Source: JACCTH01 sp035281645
GTDB taxonomy: Bacteria; Actinomycetota; Acidimicrobiia; Spongiisociales; ZC4RG35
Direction: 5' to 3'
Length of the DNA stretch: 64,000 nt
NCBI GenBank assembly: GCA_035281645.1
Contig: DATEDN010000079.1
Span: 11,249-75,248, forward strand
This document shows, piece by piece, positions 17,017 through 26,012 of the stretch. A program made the translations under genes and the position numbers. Position 1 is the first letter of the stretch. The number at the start of each line of letters is the position of its first letter. Below the pieces are notes generated by a model, which had not been told where the DNA came from, did not search any database, and saw nothing but the letters and a program-made list of their open reading frames with translations.

Positions 17017-18113
17017 CCGACCCTCCATTGCTCAAGAAAATCGAAATCTGGATCAACCCCCAAGCCAGGGCCAACCGGAGCCACGACTTGGCCCTCGCCG
17101 TCCAACGACACGGGCTGCGGCAGCATGAAGTCCCGTCGTTCTGCCGTCCAGGCGGGTGGATCGAACGGATACTCCAGAAAGGGAGCCTTGGAAAAGGCGA
17201 GGGCAACGTGAAGGTTGGCGACCAATCCAAAGCCGGTCGTCCAGGTGTGCGGTGACCATTGGATGCCTTTGGCGTCGGCCCACCCCGACACTTCACGACA
17301 ACCGCCGACACCACCGGCGAGCACGACATCGGTCTGGATCACATCCACGACCTCGGTGAGGCGATGAGTCTCATTCAGGCTGCGGACCATCTCGCCCGCC
17401 GCGATTCGAGTCGGAGAGGTCAATCTGAGCTGGCGATAGTCCTCCAATTGAGCAGGATCGAGTGGCTCCTCGAGCCAGTAAACCTCGAGCTCCTCACAGA
17501 TTGACAGACACTGTTGGGCGGTGGCGAGATCCCAGCGGGGAGCAGTGTCGCCGGGCATACGCCAGCCCTGGTTGGCGTCGACCATGAGGACGAATTGATC
17601 ACCGACGGCGGCCCGGGCCACCTCGACCACCTTCATGTCGTTTTGCCACTCCCGACCGAGGCGAATCTTGGCCGCCCTGATCCCCAGTTCCTTTGCTGCC
17701 AGCAGGCGCTGCACTCTTTGATCAGGACCCATCGTCTCGCCTGTCGACTGATAGACGGGATAGCGATCCGATTCGCCGCCAAGAAACCGCCAGAGCGGCA
17801 CGTCTGCTGCCCGAGCCAGGGCATCCCAAACCGCAACCTCCACGGTCCAGTTCCGGCTCCCATGGAAATCGACGTTTTCGCACACGGCCAGAACACGATC
17901 GGTTTCCTCCGCCGAACCTCCCACGAGCAGAGCGCCGAGAAGGTCGAGGTCGGGAACGCGCGCCCCGCCGCAATATCCCGAGACGCCTTCGTCGGTCTCG
18001 ACGGTGACGATGGTCTCGTTGAAGGAGTGGCGGGGTTGCGGATCCCAGGCGGCGAGGAACGGCGGATCGAGCGGAAGGCGATATGAACGCGCCTTCAAGG
18101 AGGTGATTTTCAT
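17013..18113 (-). CDS. Mandelate racemase/muconate lactonizing enzyme family protein (enolase superfamily)
   Basis: The 366-residue protein shows the enolase-superfamily active site: Lys149 and Arg151 in AAKIRLG, metal ligands Asp179 (VDANQ), Glu215 (WLEEP) and Glu241 (AAGE), and the general base His289 in SPHTW. The Kx(R/K) motif plus the His suit racemase, epimerase or dehydratase chemistry on an acid substrate. Some relatives epimerise proline or hydroxyproline betaines, and the adjacent betaine-type binding protein and sarcosine oxidase make such a substrate plausible. That is inference. It overlaps the dehydrogenase gene and follows the binding-protein gene by 24 bases. Confidence 0.87.
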   Translation of the reverse strand: MKITSLKARSYRLPLDPPFLAAWDPQPRHSFNETIVTVETDEGVSGYCGGARVPDLDLLGALLVGGSAEETDRVLAVCENVDFHGSRNWTVEVAVWDALARAADVPLWRFLGGESDRYPVYQSTGETMGPDQRVQRLLAAKELGIRAAKIRLGREWQNDMKVVEVARAAVGDQFVLMVDANQGWRMPGDTAPRWDLATAQQCLSICEELEVYWLEEPLDPAQLEDYRQLRLTSPTRIAAGEMVRSLNETHRLTEVVDVIQTDVVLAGGVGGCREVSGWADAKGIQWSPHTWTTGFGLVANLHVALAFSKAPFLEYPFDPPAWTAERRDFMLPQPVSLDGEGQVVAPVGPGLGVDPDFDFLEQWRVG

Positions 18114-18137
18114 CGAGGGTCAGACATCTCCGGCCAA

Positions 18138-19046
18138 CTATCCCAGCAAACCCTGCTGGGTGAGCCACTCAGTAGCGACCTCCCGGACGTCGCGTTCCTC
18201 AATCTCCATCTCCACGCCAAGCTTTGAAAGCTCTTCTGTGGTCAACCGGGACGACACGTCGTTCAGCAAGGCGACAAAGGTCTCCTCGTGGTCGAGCGAG
18301 GCCAAGAGTTCGTTGCGGACCAGTGGCGCAATATTTTCAGCAGGTTGGGTGCCAAGGTCATCCGTGAGTTCGACGAATCCGTACTGGACTATGGCCGGTT
18401 GGTTCGCACACAACCAGGCCACGTCGATTGCCCTCCCATTGAGGGCTTCGGCCATAGGCACCTCGCAGGCGTCAAATGACTCCCTCAAGGCCGGGGGGTA
18501 ATCCAACCCATACAGCTCGAGCGCGCCTCGGCACTGGGGATTGACATCGCAGTCCGGAGGCAGGCCCCAGATGAGCTCGTCCTGGACCCCCACCAAATCG
18601 CCAATCGAGTCGAGTTGGAATTCCTCTGCGGTCTCGGCGCGGACTGCGGCGGTGTTGGTGTCCTCGCCGGGGGTGATCTCCAGGACAGTGATCTCGAGGG
18701 GCTCGAGAATGGCTTGCAGCCGCTCGGCGTTGGTCTCCCCATCCCCTGTTATCTGGCTGGTGTCGTAGTACCCAAGGCCGGAGCCGACGTACTCGGGGAC
18801 CAAATCGACTTCTCCCTCCTCGAGTGCCGGAACCCTGTCCTGACGCGTGCCAAGGCTCAATCGACGCTCCACCCGGTAGCCCTCGTTTTCCAGGACTTGC
18901 GCGTAGATCTCGGCAATCAGGCGGGATTCATAGAAATTATCGGACCCAACACGGATCGCCGGCTGATCGCCGGCTCCCGATCCCCCGCAGGCCCCCAAGA
19001 CGAATACCGCGACGAAAGCAAAGACAAGGAGTTTCCTAGCTCTCAT
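18138..19046 (-). CDS. Glycine betaine/choline-type substrate-binding lipoprotein (OpuAC/OsmF-like)
   Basis: From the preferred start ATG 19046 the 302-residue precursor has a basic N-terminus, a hydrophobic helix and the lipobox LGAC (Cys20). It continues with IRVGSDNFYESRLIAEIYAQVLE and a mid-protein DLVPEYVGSGLGYY, both typical of OpuAC/OsmF-type quaternary-amine binding proteins. It should be lipid-anchored and capture a betaine-like ligand. No permease or ATPase of the quaternary-amine uptake type lies in the window, so it is an orphan component placed within the catabolic run. A longer open frame to 19097 would overlap the P450 gene and precede the signal peptide wrongly. Confidence 0.87.
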   Translation of the reverse strand: MRARKLLVFAFVAVFVLGACGGSGAGDQPAIRVGSDNFYESRLIAEIYAQVLENEGYRVERRLSLGTRQDRVPALEEGEVDLVPEYVGSGLGYYDTSQITGDGETNAERLQAILEPLEITVLEITPGEDTNTAAVRAETAEEFQLDSIGDLVGVQDELIWGLPPDCDVNPQCRGALELYGLDYPPALRESFDACEVPMAEALNGRAIDVAWLCANQPAIVQYGFVELTDDLGTQPAENIAPLVRNELLASLDHEETFVALLNDVSSRLTTEELSKLGVEMEIEERDVREVATEWLTQQGLLG

Positions 19047-19063
19047 AAGACCCCGGGCTGATC

Positions 19064-20236
19064 CTAAGTCCGGCCGCGATCGGGGTTCAGGTCCCATTGC
19101 ACGGGAAGAGATTGTGGCTTTCGAAAGACCAAGCCTCTGGGACCCTCACTGGTGCGATCGAGGTGAACAGCGGGCCAGAAATCGAGAACGGCATCAAGGG
19201 CGGCCAAGGTTTCCAACTTCGCCAGGTGGATGCCAATGCAGGCGTGGGGTCCCTGGGCGAAGGCGAGGTGGGCTCGGGAATTGGATCGGCGAACGTCGAA
19301 CCGGTCCGGATCAGGAAAGGTCTCAGGATCGCGATTGGCCGCGCTAAGCGAGACGATTACCAGGTCTCCCTTTCGGATCGCGGCTCCAGCCAGGTCGAAG
19401 TCCTTGGTCGAATATCGGTCGACCCGGGCAGCGGCGGGTTCCAAGCGGAGAGACTCTTCAACCGCTTGCCGCCCCAAAGACCGGTCGTTCCGCACCAGCT
19501 CCAGCTGCTCGGGATTTGTCAGCAAATGCCAGAAGAGGCTGGTGGTCATTCCCTCACTGGTCTCGATTCCCCCGAACATCATCACCGCTGCGTTCGAGAT
19601 CAGCTCGTCCGACGTGAGCTTGCGCTTGGCGGCGGCGAGAAGCCCGGTTCGGCTGGCGGCGCTTTTCGATACCTGCTCGCCGAGCTGAATCACAGCCTCG
19701 CGTCCCGCACCGGTAGCCCTCTGGCCCCGCGAAAGCCGATCGACGTCCCCGACAATCCCTTCGTACCAGCCGAGCACCGTTGTCACCTCGACCGCGACCA
19801 GGTCGAGGGCCGCCGAAACCACCGCCACCGCCAGCGGTCCGGCAAGATCCCGCCGTATCTCTGCCCTCCCCATCGGGGCCAGCCTTTCGGCGAGACGCCG
19901 AGCTTCCTGGTGGACCCGATCGGTGAATCGGTCTCGAACCTCGGCGTGCGCCAACGCACCGGCAAATGGATCTCGATGCCGGCGATGCTCGGGTCCGTCG
20001 AGCGACAACATGCTCGGGCCAACCACCTGAGCGGTCGAGAAGCGGGGGTCATCGACGGTAAACGTCTCGGCATCTCGCATGACCTGAATACAAAGATCGC
20101 GCCTGGTAACCAGCCAGCCACCCAGAACCGGGGCCCAGGTCACCGGCTCGCTTCTTCGAATTCGAGCCAAATGTGGATGGGGATCGGTTGCAAGCTGCTC
20201 GAGAGTCAGCGACTCACCGAGAGGCGACAAAGACAT
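19064..20236 (-). CDS. Cytochrome P450
   Basis: The 390-residue protein has the P450 hallmarks: the I-helix motif GGIETS (222-227), ExxR (Glu261-Arg264) and the haem loop AFAQGPHACIG with ligand Cys333. It lacks a membrane anchor, as is usual for bacterial class-I P450s that need ferredoxin and reductase partners; neither is encoded nearby. Lying between a VOC protein and a betaine-type binding protein, it may hydroxylate an N-methyl or ring position of the imported compound, for example as an N-demethylase. The substrate is unknown. Confidence 0.92.
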   Translation of the reverse strand: MSLSPLGESLTLEQLATDPHPHLARIRRSEPVTWAPVLGGWLVTRRDLCIQVMRDAETFTVDDPRFSTAQVVGPSMLSLDGPEHRRHRDPFAGALAHAEVRDRFTDRVHQEARRLAERLAPMGRAEIRRDLAGPLAVAVVSAALDLVAVEVTTVLGWYEGIVGDVDRLSRGQRATGAGREAVIQLGEQVSKSAASRTGLLAAAKRKLTSDELISNAAVMMFGGIETSEGMTTSLFWHLLTNPEQLELVRNDRSLGRQAVEESLRLEPAAARVDRYSTKDFDLAGAAIRKGDLVIVSLSAANRDPETFPDPDRFDVRRSNSRAHLAFAQGPHACIGIHLAKLETLAALDAVLDFWPAVHLDRTSEGPRGLVFRKPQSLPVQWDLNPDRGRT

Positions 20237-20264
20237 CTCCAGAATCTGCGGGTCCTAGGAGCGG

Positions 20265-20627
20265 CTACTCGGCTTGCATCGGGCTCATCAGCTGGAAGTA
20301 GTTGTCGTCGGGATCAGCGAATGTGGCGATCAACCCGTCGTCGACTTCGCCCATGGTGTAGGGCTCTTGCACGACTATGGCGCCAGCGTCCCGGAGACGG
20401 TCGAAGTCGGCCTTGACATCCGTGGATTCGATATTCCAGATGATTCGACCGGGATGGGCGTTCTGGCCCTTCACTTGATCGTGAGCTCCAACCGTCATCG
20501 CCCCCGACCCGATCAACCAGCCGACAAATCCCTCCATGTCCCAGCTGGGGTGACCAAAAAGCTTGCTGTAGTACTCGACCAGTCGCTCCGGGTTCTCCGA
20601 ACCAATGAGGACGCTGTTGAGGTTCAC
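20265..20627 (-). CDS. VOC family (glyoxalase/bleomycin resistance-like) protein
   Basis: The 120-residue protein is a single VOC domain with two beta-alpha-beta-beta-beta repeats: LNSVLIGSENPERLVEYYSKLFG at the start, and YTMGEVDDGLIATFADPDDNYFQLM at the end. VOC proteins are metal-dependent lyases, isomerases, dioxygenases or binding proteins. The GTG start at 20627 has a strong Shine-Dalgarno AAAGGAGA. It is the first gene of the minus-strand run P450 - binding protein - enolase-family - dehydrogenase - sox and ends 28 bases before the P450 start. Confidence 0.85.
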   Translation of the reverse strand: MNLNSVLIGSENPERLVEYYSKLFGHPSWDMEGFVGWLIGSGAMTVGAHDQVKGQNAHPGRIIWNIESTDVKADFDRLRDAGAIVVQEPYTMGEVDDGLIATFADPDDNYFQLMSPMQAE

Positions 20628-20660
20628 GCTGTCTCCTTTCGGCCGACAGCGTAGGTAGGG

Positions 20661-21299
20661 CTAGTGGGCTAGTCCGTGGTGGGTTTCCCGAAGTTCCCGG
20701 ACCGCGTGCCAGACTCGGGACTTTCGATAGTCCCAGTATTTGGTCCGCTCGATCTCAATCGATCTTCCCCCGCCGATGCCGCCGGCGAGATAGCCGTTGT
20801 GGATCCGGACCGTCTGATAAAAGACCGGGGCGAGTTGCAGCGCCGCCTGGGCATGGATAGCGGATGTGCGCCATTGGTCACGGGTATCGGGGAGATCATG
20901 CAGCACCAGGTTGGCCCAGTTGCCGTCAGTCAGCTCCATCGAGCTGTAACTGAGGATCCCATGAAAATTGCGGAACTCGAGCACGATCTCGGCGTTGGCC
21001 TGTTCGAGGGGGGTGATATCGCGATCGAGATAGCGCTCGCCAAAAAACCCAACTACATAAACATCGCCGGGCTCGTTGAGTCGCAGTGGAGCTGAGATGA
21101 TGGTTCGGCGATGAAGCCCGTTGACCACCCACTCCATCGGAGGGTAGGCGTGATAACGGCCGGGCTCGCCCCGAGCGAGAGTCGACCGCAAGTCCTCGAG
21201 CATGTAGCCCAAAATCGCCTGGTCGCGGTCGTAAAGCCGCACCGAGGTAAAGGGCCGCTTGGCAACGGATTGGGTCGGGGCAAGCAAACGTATGGCCAT
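20661..21299 (-). CDS. Conserved-looking hypothetical protein
   Basis: The 212-residue soluble protein has no signal peptide or membrane helix and no motif I recognise. It is rich in aromatic residues and arginine (RYHAYPPMEW, GFFGERYLDRDITPL, ERTKYWDYRKSRVWHAVREL) and looks like a beta-rich fold. Codon usage and open length agree with a real gene, and no better frame exists on the other strand. It lies just upstream of the VOC gene on the same strand and may begin the same transcript. The ATG at 21299 is the first start. Confidence 0.65.
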   Translation of the reverse strand: MAIRLLAPTQSVAKRPFTSVRLYDRDQAILGYMLEDLRSTLARGEPGRYHAYPPMEWVVNGLHRRTIISAPLRLNEPGDVYVVGFFGERYLDRDITPLEQANAEIVLEFRNFHGILSYSSMELTDGNWANLVLHDLPDTRDQWRTSAIHAQAALQLAPVFYQTVRIHNGYLAGGIGGGRSIEIERTKYWDYRKSRVWHAVRELRETHHGLAH

Positions 21300-21457
21300 G
21301 GCTAACTGCGCGGATATTTCGGCCAGAAATTAGCGATCAGGAGGCAGATTTCCCGGCGGCAGGGTCCGCTTGTGTGACCGGTTCCGTTTGCCGGAGTGCT
21401 CTTGGTGAGACGAATTTGCGCGGGCGGGGAGCTCCAAGGATCTCGACCCTACTCACA

Positions 21458-21463
21458 TAGGAT
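21458..21463 (+). promoter_or_regulatory. Possible -10 hexamer TAGGAT before the PhnD-like gene
   Basis: TAGGAT lies 11 bases before the ATG at 21475, and the short leader (GACCGGCCGAT) has no Shine-Dalgarno. A nearly leaderless transcript is possible. No -35 box is convincing, so this is a weak prediction. The rest of the divergent 175-base gap (21300-21474) shows nothing else clear. Confidence 0.3.
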
Positions 21464-21474
21464 GACCGGCCGAT

Positions 21475-22161
21475 ATGCAGCTCGCCGTCCTGGCCGCTCT
21501 CTCCCCATCGCAGAATCGACTGTTCGACAGGCGATTGGCCCACACGGCCGAGGCGATGGGGCTCGCCCTGACGCGGGCGACCGCCCCAGAGCATGCCGAT
21601 CTCACCTATGTCTGCGGCTTGCCGGCGAGCCGAATGCTGGGCACGCACTACCCCCTCCTAGCTCCGGTTCTTCCCTTCGCCCGCTATCAGAGCCAACCCT
21701 GGTACTTCGTCGATGTCCTCGCCCGAGAAGAGGACACCGGATTGGGGACGGGGCGTTGGGCCTACAACCAGACGTCTTCGTTTTCCGGTTGGATGGCCGT
21801 CCGTCACGGGCTGCGACTCCACCATGTCGACCCTGATCAATTGGCCTGGGTAGAAACCGGATCGCACGCCAACTCCCTTTCCGCCCTGAGGAATGGAGCC
21901 GCCCATTTGGCGGGCGTTGATTCGATGATCGTGGACCTCGATTCTCAGCTGGCCAAGGACTTGACCGTGATCGACTCCTGGGGTCCCTGGCCGACCCCAC
22001 CTGTCATGGCAGCCCGGTCCCTCGATTCCCGGTTGATCGGCGAGCTGACATCGGCCTTCCTGGGCGCCGACGAACCAGTTACCTGGGTCGCTCTCGACCC
22101 TCGTCACCTCGAACCGATTCAGGTCGTCGCCGGGTCGACTGCAACTTCGGCGGGGGGCTGA
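21475..22161 (+). CDS. PhnD-like phosphate/phosphonate-type binding-domain protein without signal peptide
   Basis: The 228-residue protein resembles phosphate/phosphite/phosphonate binding proteins (PhnD superfamily): LTYVCGLPASRMLG, then FVDVLAREE, GRWAYNQTSSFSGWMA and WVETGSHANSLSALRNGAAHLAGVDS, the typical domain-crossing and ligand-loop positions. It is shorter than full PhnD (about 300 residues) and has no signal peptide or lipobox, so it may be a cytoplasmic sensor or enzyme-like relative. No transport genes of that type are adjacent. The 3' end overlaps the convergent ABC ATPase gene by 43 bases. Confidence 0.7.
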   Translation: MQLAVLAALSPSQNRLFDRRLAHTAEAMGLALTRATAPEHADLTYVCGLPASRMLGTHYPLLAPVLPFARYQSQPWYFVDVLAREEDTGLGTGRWAYNQTSSFSGWMAVRHGLRLHHVDPDQLAWVETGSHANSLSALRNGAAHLAGVDSMIVDLDSQLAKDLTVIDSWGPWPTPPVMAARSLDSRLIGELTSAFLGADEPVTWVALDPRHLEPIQVVAGSTATSAGG

Positions 22162-24164
22162 CCCTGGAGTAGGCGCAGTTCTTCAATCGGGATGTGGCAG
22201 CGCTTGAACCATCCCGGTTCAGCTTCCTCCAGCAACGGCTCGGTCGTCTCGCAGATCTCACCGATCTTGCGGGGACAGCGGGTCTGAAAAACACAGCCCG
22301 AGGGGGGATTCGATGCCGCCGGAATCTCCCCTTCCAGCCGGATGCGAGTGTCTTCCTCCAGATCTGGTGAGGCAGAAAGCAGAGCCTCGGTATAGGGATG
22401 ATGAGGGCCCGCAAACACCCGGGTGGCGTTACCTACCTCCATCAGCCGGCCGAGATACATCACCGCAACCCGATCGGCGATGTAGCGCACCACGTTGAGA
22501 TCATGGGAAATAAACAGGTAGGAGACGTTCTCCTCGGCCTGGAGCTCGGCAAGGAGGTTGATGATCGCGGCCTGAACCGAAACGTCGAGAGCCGAGGTCG
22601 GCTCATCGCAAATGACCAGGGCGGGGGTGCCGGCGAAGGCCCTGGCAATGGCCACCCGCTGCTTGAGCCCGCCCGATAGTTGTCGGGGTTTGGCCAGAAA
22701 GTGTTGGCTACCCATCCGCACTTCTCGCAGGAGATTTCTGGTCCGATCGTCGGTCTGCTCCCTCCCTTCCCGACGCAGCAGACGAACGGCGCGGCCGATG
22801 ATTCGTCGCACGGAATGGCGGCGGTTGAGGGCGCTGTCGGGATTCTGGAAGACCATCTGAATCGCCCCCACTTCGCCTTGGGTGCGTTTTTCCACCTTGG
22901 TAGCGAGCCCTTTCCCGCTGAGGGCGATGACGGCTCCATCGTCTGGGGCATGAATCCCGAGCAGCACTTTGGCCAGGGTCGACTTACCTGAACCCGACTC
23001 TCCTACCAGGGCGACCGTCTCCCCGACGCCGATCTCGAGGTCGATGTCGTGAAGGGCGTAGACCGGTGCTCCGTCCTGGACAAAGGTCTTAGAGGCGTTG
23101 TTGATCGTCACCAGGGTCTGGTTGCTCCGTTCCCGACGAGGAGCGGCCTCTGGGACCGTCCTCGGCAGCTCCTGGGCCCGGTCCCAGAAATGACACCGGC
23201 TGACGGCCCCGCCCGGAACCGGGAGTAGATCCGGCTCGATCTGGCGGCAGATGTCCTGGACATTGCCGCATCGCTCGGCGTAGATACAACCCTTGATATC
23301 GGCGCCGAGTGGGGGCAAGACGCCAGGGATGGTGTCAAGGGTGGTCTCGTCGCGGCGTCCGCCTTCGGGGCTGGGGAGACAGCGCAAGAGGCCGACGGTG
23401 TAAGGATGGCTGGGGTTGTTGAACATTTCTTCCGTCGGTCCGAGTGCCATCAACCGCCCGGCGTACAAGACCGCCACCCGATCACACATCTTGCGAATCA
23501 CGGCCAGGCTGTGGCTGATAAAGAGAACCGAGGTCCCGATCTCATCGCGCAAATCCCTCACCAGATCGAGCACCTCGGCTTCGACCGTCGCATCCAAACC
23601 GGTTGTGGGTTCGTCGAGAATGAGGAGTTCGGGCCGGGAGGCGATCGCCATCGCGATCACCACTCGTTGCAGCATCCCTCCGGAAAGCTGATGCGGATAG
23701 CGCCGCATGACGCGGATCGGATCCGCGATTTGCACCTTGTCCAGTACCTGGCGAACCCGCGCCTCTCGCTCACGGGCCGGCACTCCCATGAGCTCAAACA
23801 CGTCCTCCACCTGCCGACCAACCCTGATCGATGGGTTGAGCGCCGTGCTCGGGTTCTGATAGACCATCGAAACCTTCTTGACTCGCAGGTCGCGCAACTC
23901 GCTCGGGCTCAGGTCGGTGACGTCCCGACCGGCGAGACGAATCGATCCCCGTGTGACTCGACCATTGCGCGGCAAGTAGTGCATGATCGCCATCGCCACT
24001 GTCGACTTGCCGCAGCCCGATTCACCTACCAAACCGAAAGACTCACCCCGCTCCACGGTGAAGTTGATATCCCGGAGAGCGGTTTTCCAGTCGGGTCCGA
24101 TTCGATATTCGAGGGCCAGATCACGGACCTCGAGCGCCGGTTGGATCACCGCAGGCGCGATCAT
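22119..24164 (-). CDS. Fused dipeptide/oligopeptide ABC transporter ATP-binding protein (DppD-DppF type)
   Basis: The 681-residue protein contains two nucleotide-binding domains. The first has Walker A GESGCGKST, signature LSGGM and Walker B LLILDEPTTGLD, then the oligopeptide-family cysteine region (CIYAERCGN, CRQIEPD). The second has GESGSGKST, LSGGL, LVICDEPTSALD and CVFQTRCPRK. Each powers half of a DppB-DppC permease. Start ATG 24164 overlaps the permease stop by 4 bases; frame upstream is only the permease gene read out of frame. It is the last gene of the run binding protein - DppB - DppC - ATPase, with the binding protein encoded first. Confidence 0.92.
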   Translation of the reverse strand: MIAPAVIQPALEVRDLALEYRIGPDWKTALRDINFTVERGESFGLVGESGCGKSTVAMAIMHYLPRNGRVTRGSIRLAGRDVTDLSPSELRDLRVKKVSMVYQNPSTALNPSIRVGRQVEDVFELMGVPAREREARVRQVLDKVQIADPIRVMRRYPHQLSGGMLQRVVIAMAIASRPELLILDEPTTGLDATVEAEVLDLVRDLRDEIGTSVLFISHSLAVIRKMCDRVAVLYAGRLMALGPTEEMFNNPSHPYTVGLLRCLPSPEGGRRDETTLDTIPGVLPPLGADIKGCIYAERCGNVQDICRQIEPDLLPVPGGAVSRCHFWDRAQELPRTVPEAAPRRERSNQTLVTINNASKTFVQDGAPVYALHDIDLEIGVGETVALVGESGSGKSTLAKVLLGIHAPDDGAVIALSGKGLATKVEKRTQGEVGAIQMVFQNPDSALNRRHSVRRIIGRAVRLLRREGREQTDDRTRNLLREVRMGSQHFLAKPRQLSGGLKQRVAIARAFAGTPALVICDEPTSALDVSVQAAIINLLAELQAEENVSYLFISHDLNVVRYIADRVAVMYLGRLMEVGNATRVFAGPHHPYTEALLSASPDLEEDTRIRLEGEIPAASNPPSGCVFQTRCPRKIGEICETTEPLLEEAEPGWFKRCHIPIEELRLLQGQPPAEVAVDPATT

Positions 24165-25006
24165 TCGAACGCCTGACTGATCGAGTCCGCGACCAGATTC
24201 ACAGCCACTACCAGAGAAGCTATCGCCAGAGCCGGAAACAGAACCGGCCACCAAATGTTGCCCGTGAGGTACCCATAGTGCTGGGCGATCATCAGCCCCC
24301 AATCAGGGATCGACGGCTCGATGCCAAAGCCAAGGAACGAGAGTGCGAGGACGGTGAAGATCGCATAGCCCAAACGGACCGTGAACTCGACAATGATTAC
24401 GTTGGCAACATTGGGCAGAATCTCGACGAACAATACGTAGAGGGGATTGTCTCTTCTCAGTTGGGCGGCGGTGACGTAGTCGAGCTGACGCTCGGAGAGG
24501 ACCGCCGCCCGCACGGTTTTGGCGATGATCGGAGTGAAGACGAGCCCGATGACGACGATCACGCCAAGGGTATTGGGACCGAGAGCAGTCAGGGCGAGCA
24601 TGCCGGTGATCACCAGCGGGATCGATAGGAAGGCATCGAGAATCCGGCTGAGGATCTCGTCGAGGATGCCGCCGGCATAGCCGACCAAGAGACCGAGAGC
24701 GGTGCCCAGGATCGTTCCCAGCACTGTGGCGGCCAGCGCCACTGTCAGCACCTGGCGGGCTCCGGCCAGGACCCGGGAGAGGACGTCACGGCCCAACTCG
24801 TCGGTGCCCAGCGGATGCACACCGGAGGGGGCTTCGAGCCGGTTAAGCACGTCAGCCGGAGTACCCAAAGGATCGAAGGGGGTCAGAAAGTCACCAAAGA
24901 TCGCGAAGACGATCCAAACGACGACGATCGTGGCCCCGACCCAGAAGGTGGCCGACCGGCGCAAGACCCGCCAGCGTTGCGATCGAGAGGTCTGAGGAAT
25001 CGTCAC
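24161..25006 (-). CDS. Dipeptide-type ABC transporter permease (DppC-like)
   Basis: The 281-residue membrane protein has an N-terminal helix (FWVGATIVVVWIVFAIFGDF), the periplasmic LEAPSGVHPLGTDELGRDVLSRVLAGAR signature region typical of DppC/OppC, and five further helices with the EAA loop around VRAAVLSERQLDYVTAAQ. It pairs with the DppB-like protein encoded just upstream (4-base overlap). Together with the fused ATPase it forms the membrane part of an importer for peptides or another family ligand such as nickel or an opine-like compound. Confidence 0.92.
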   Translation of the reverse strand: MTIPQTSRSQRWRVLRRSATFWVGATIVVVWIVFAIFGDFLTPFDPLGTPADVLNRLEAPSGVHPLGTDELGRDVLSRVLAGARQVLTVALAATVLGTILGTALGLLVGYAGGILDEILSRILDAFLSIPLVITGMLALTALGPNTLGVIVVIGLVFTPIIAKTVRAAVLSERQLDYVTAAQLRRDNPLYVLFVEILPNVANVIIVEFTVRLGYAIFTVLALSFLGFGIEPSIPDWGLMIAQHYGYLTGNIWWPVLFPALAIASLVVAVNLVADSISQAFE

Positions 25007-25956
25007 CCGGCCCCTGCCAGCCGAATTCGGGGATTGAGCCAGGAATATGCGAGGTCGGCGAGCAACATCGAAGCCTGGAAAACCGCCCCGACCACCAAGA
25101 CCCCCCCGGCGAGGAGAGGAAAATCGGCATTCTGGGCGGCGTTGTACAGCAACTGGCCGATTCCTTGGTAAGAGAAAAGGACCTCGACTACCACCAGACC
25201 GCCGATCAGATACCCCACCTGGGAAGCGACCACTGCAATGGTGGGTAGCAAGGCATTTCGCAGCACTTCGCGCCGGATCACGACCCGCCGAGGGAGACCC
25301 TTGAGAATCGCCGTCCGGGTGTAGTCGGCTTCCATTGCCTCAACCACTCCGGCCCGGGTGATGCGGGCGATATATCCAAACAACACCAGCGTCAAGCAGA
25401 TTGCGGGCAGGAGCAGGTAGCGGAGCTGGGTGAAAAAACCCGAACCCCTGGGTGCCGAGGCGGTGCCAGGCAGCCACCCGAGGACGACTGCAAAGACCAG
25501 GATCAACACGATCCCGGAGACGAACTCCGGAATCACCGTGGCGGAGAGCCCGCCGACAGTGATGAGGCGGTCGGTGAGCCTTCCCCGCCGCAAGGCGGCC
25601 ACGATTCCGCCGAAGATTGACAAGGGAACCACGATCACGAAGGCAAGGGCGCCCAGCTTGGCCGAGTTGATCAGAGCCCTCCTCACCAGCTCGGATACCG
25701 GTCGGGCAAAGGTGATCGAATCTCCGAGATCGCCGGTGACGGCACCGCCGATCCAATCGGCGTACTGGACCAGTGCCGGCCGGTCGGTTCCCAGTCGGGC
25801 GTTGAGGGCGTCGACCGATTCCTGGGTGGCAAACGGGCCCAGCACCCGCCGGCCGACGTCTCCAGGAAGGAGCTGGGTCCCGATAAACACCAAGACACTC
25901 AGGAGGGCAAGCGTGATCAAGGCGAGACCACTGCGGCGCAATATGAACCTAGCCAT
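25003..25956 (-). CDS. Dipeptide-type ABC transporter permease (DppB-like)
   Basis: The 317-residue protein shows the DppB/OppB layout: N-terminal RFILRRSGLALITLALLSVL with FIGTQLLPGD, the long extracytoplasmic stretch, and the EAA-type loop ARITRAGVVEAMEADYTRTAILKGL. Six membrane helices are visible. It is encoded between the binding protein (56-base gap) and the DppC-like permease (4-base overlap) and should dimerise with the latter. Confidence 0.92.
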   Translation of the reverse strand: MARFILRRSGLALITLALLSVLVFIGTQLLPGDVGRRVLGPFATQESVDALNARLGTDRPALVQYADWIGGAVTGDLGDSITFARPVSELVRRALINSAKLGALAFVIVVPLSIFGGIVAALRRGRLTDRLITVGGLSATVIPEFVSGIVLILVFAVVLGWLPGTASAPRGSGFFTQLRYLLLPAICLTLVLFGYIARITRAGVVEAMEADYTRTAILKGLPRRVVIRREVLRNALLPTIAVVASQVGYLIGGLVVVEVLFSYQGIGQLLYNAAQNADFPLLAGGVLVVGAVFQASMLLADLAYSWLNPRIRLAGAG

Positions 25957-26012
25957 CTAGCGCCGATCGCACTCGCCCGCCGAAGTTGTCGAGGTGGATC
26001 GTTGTCCCTAGG

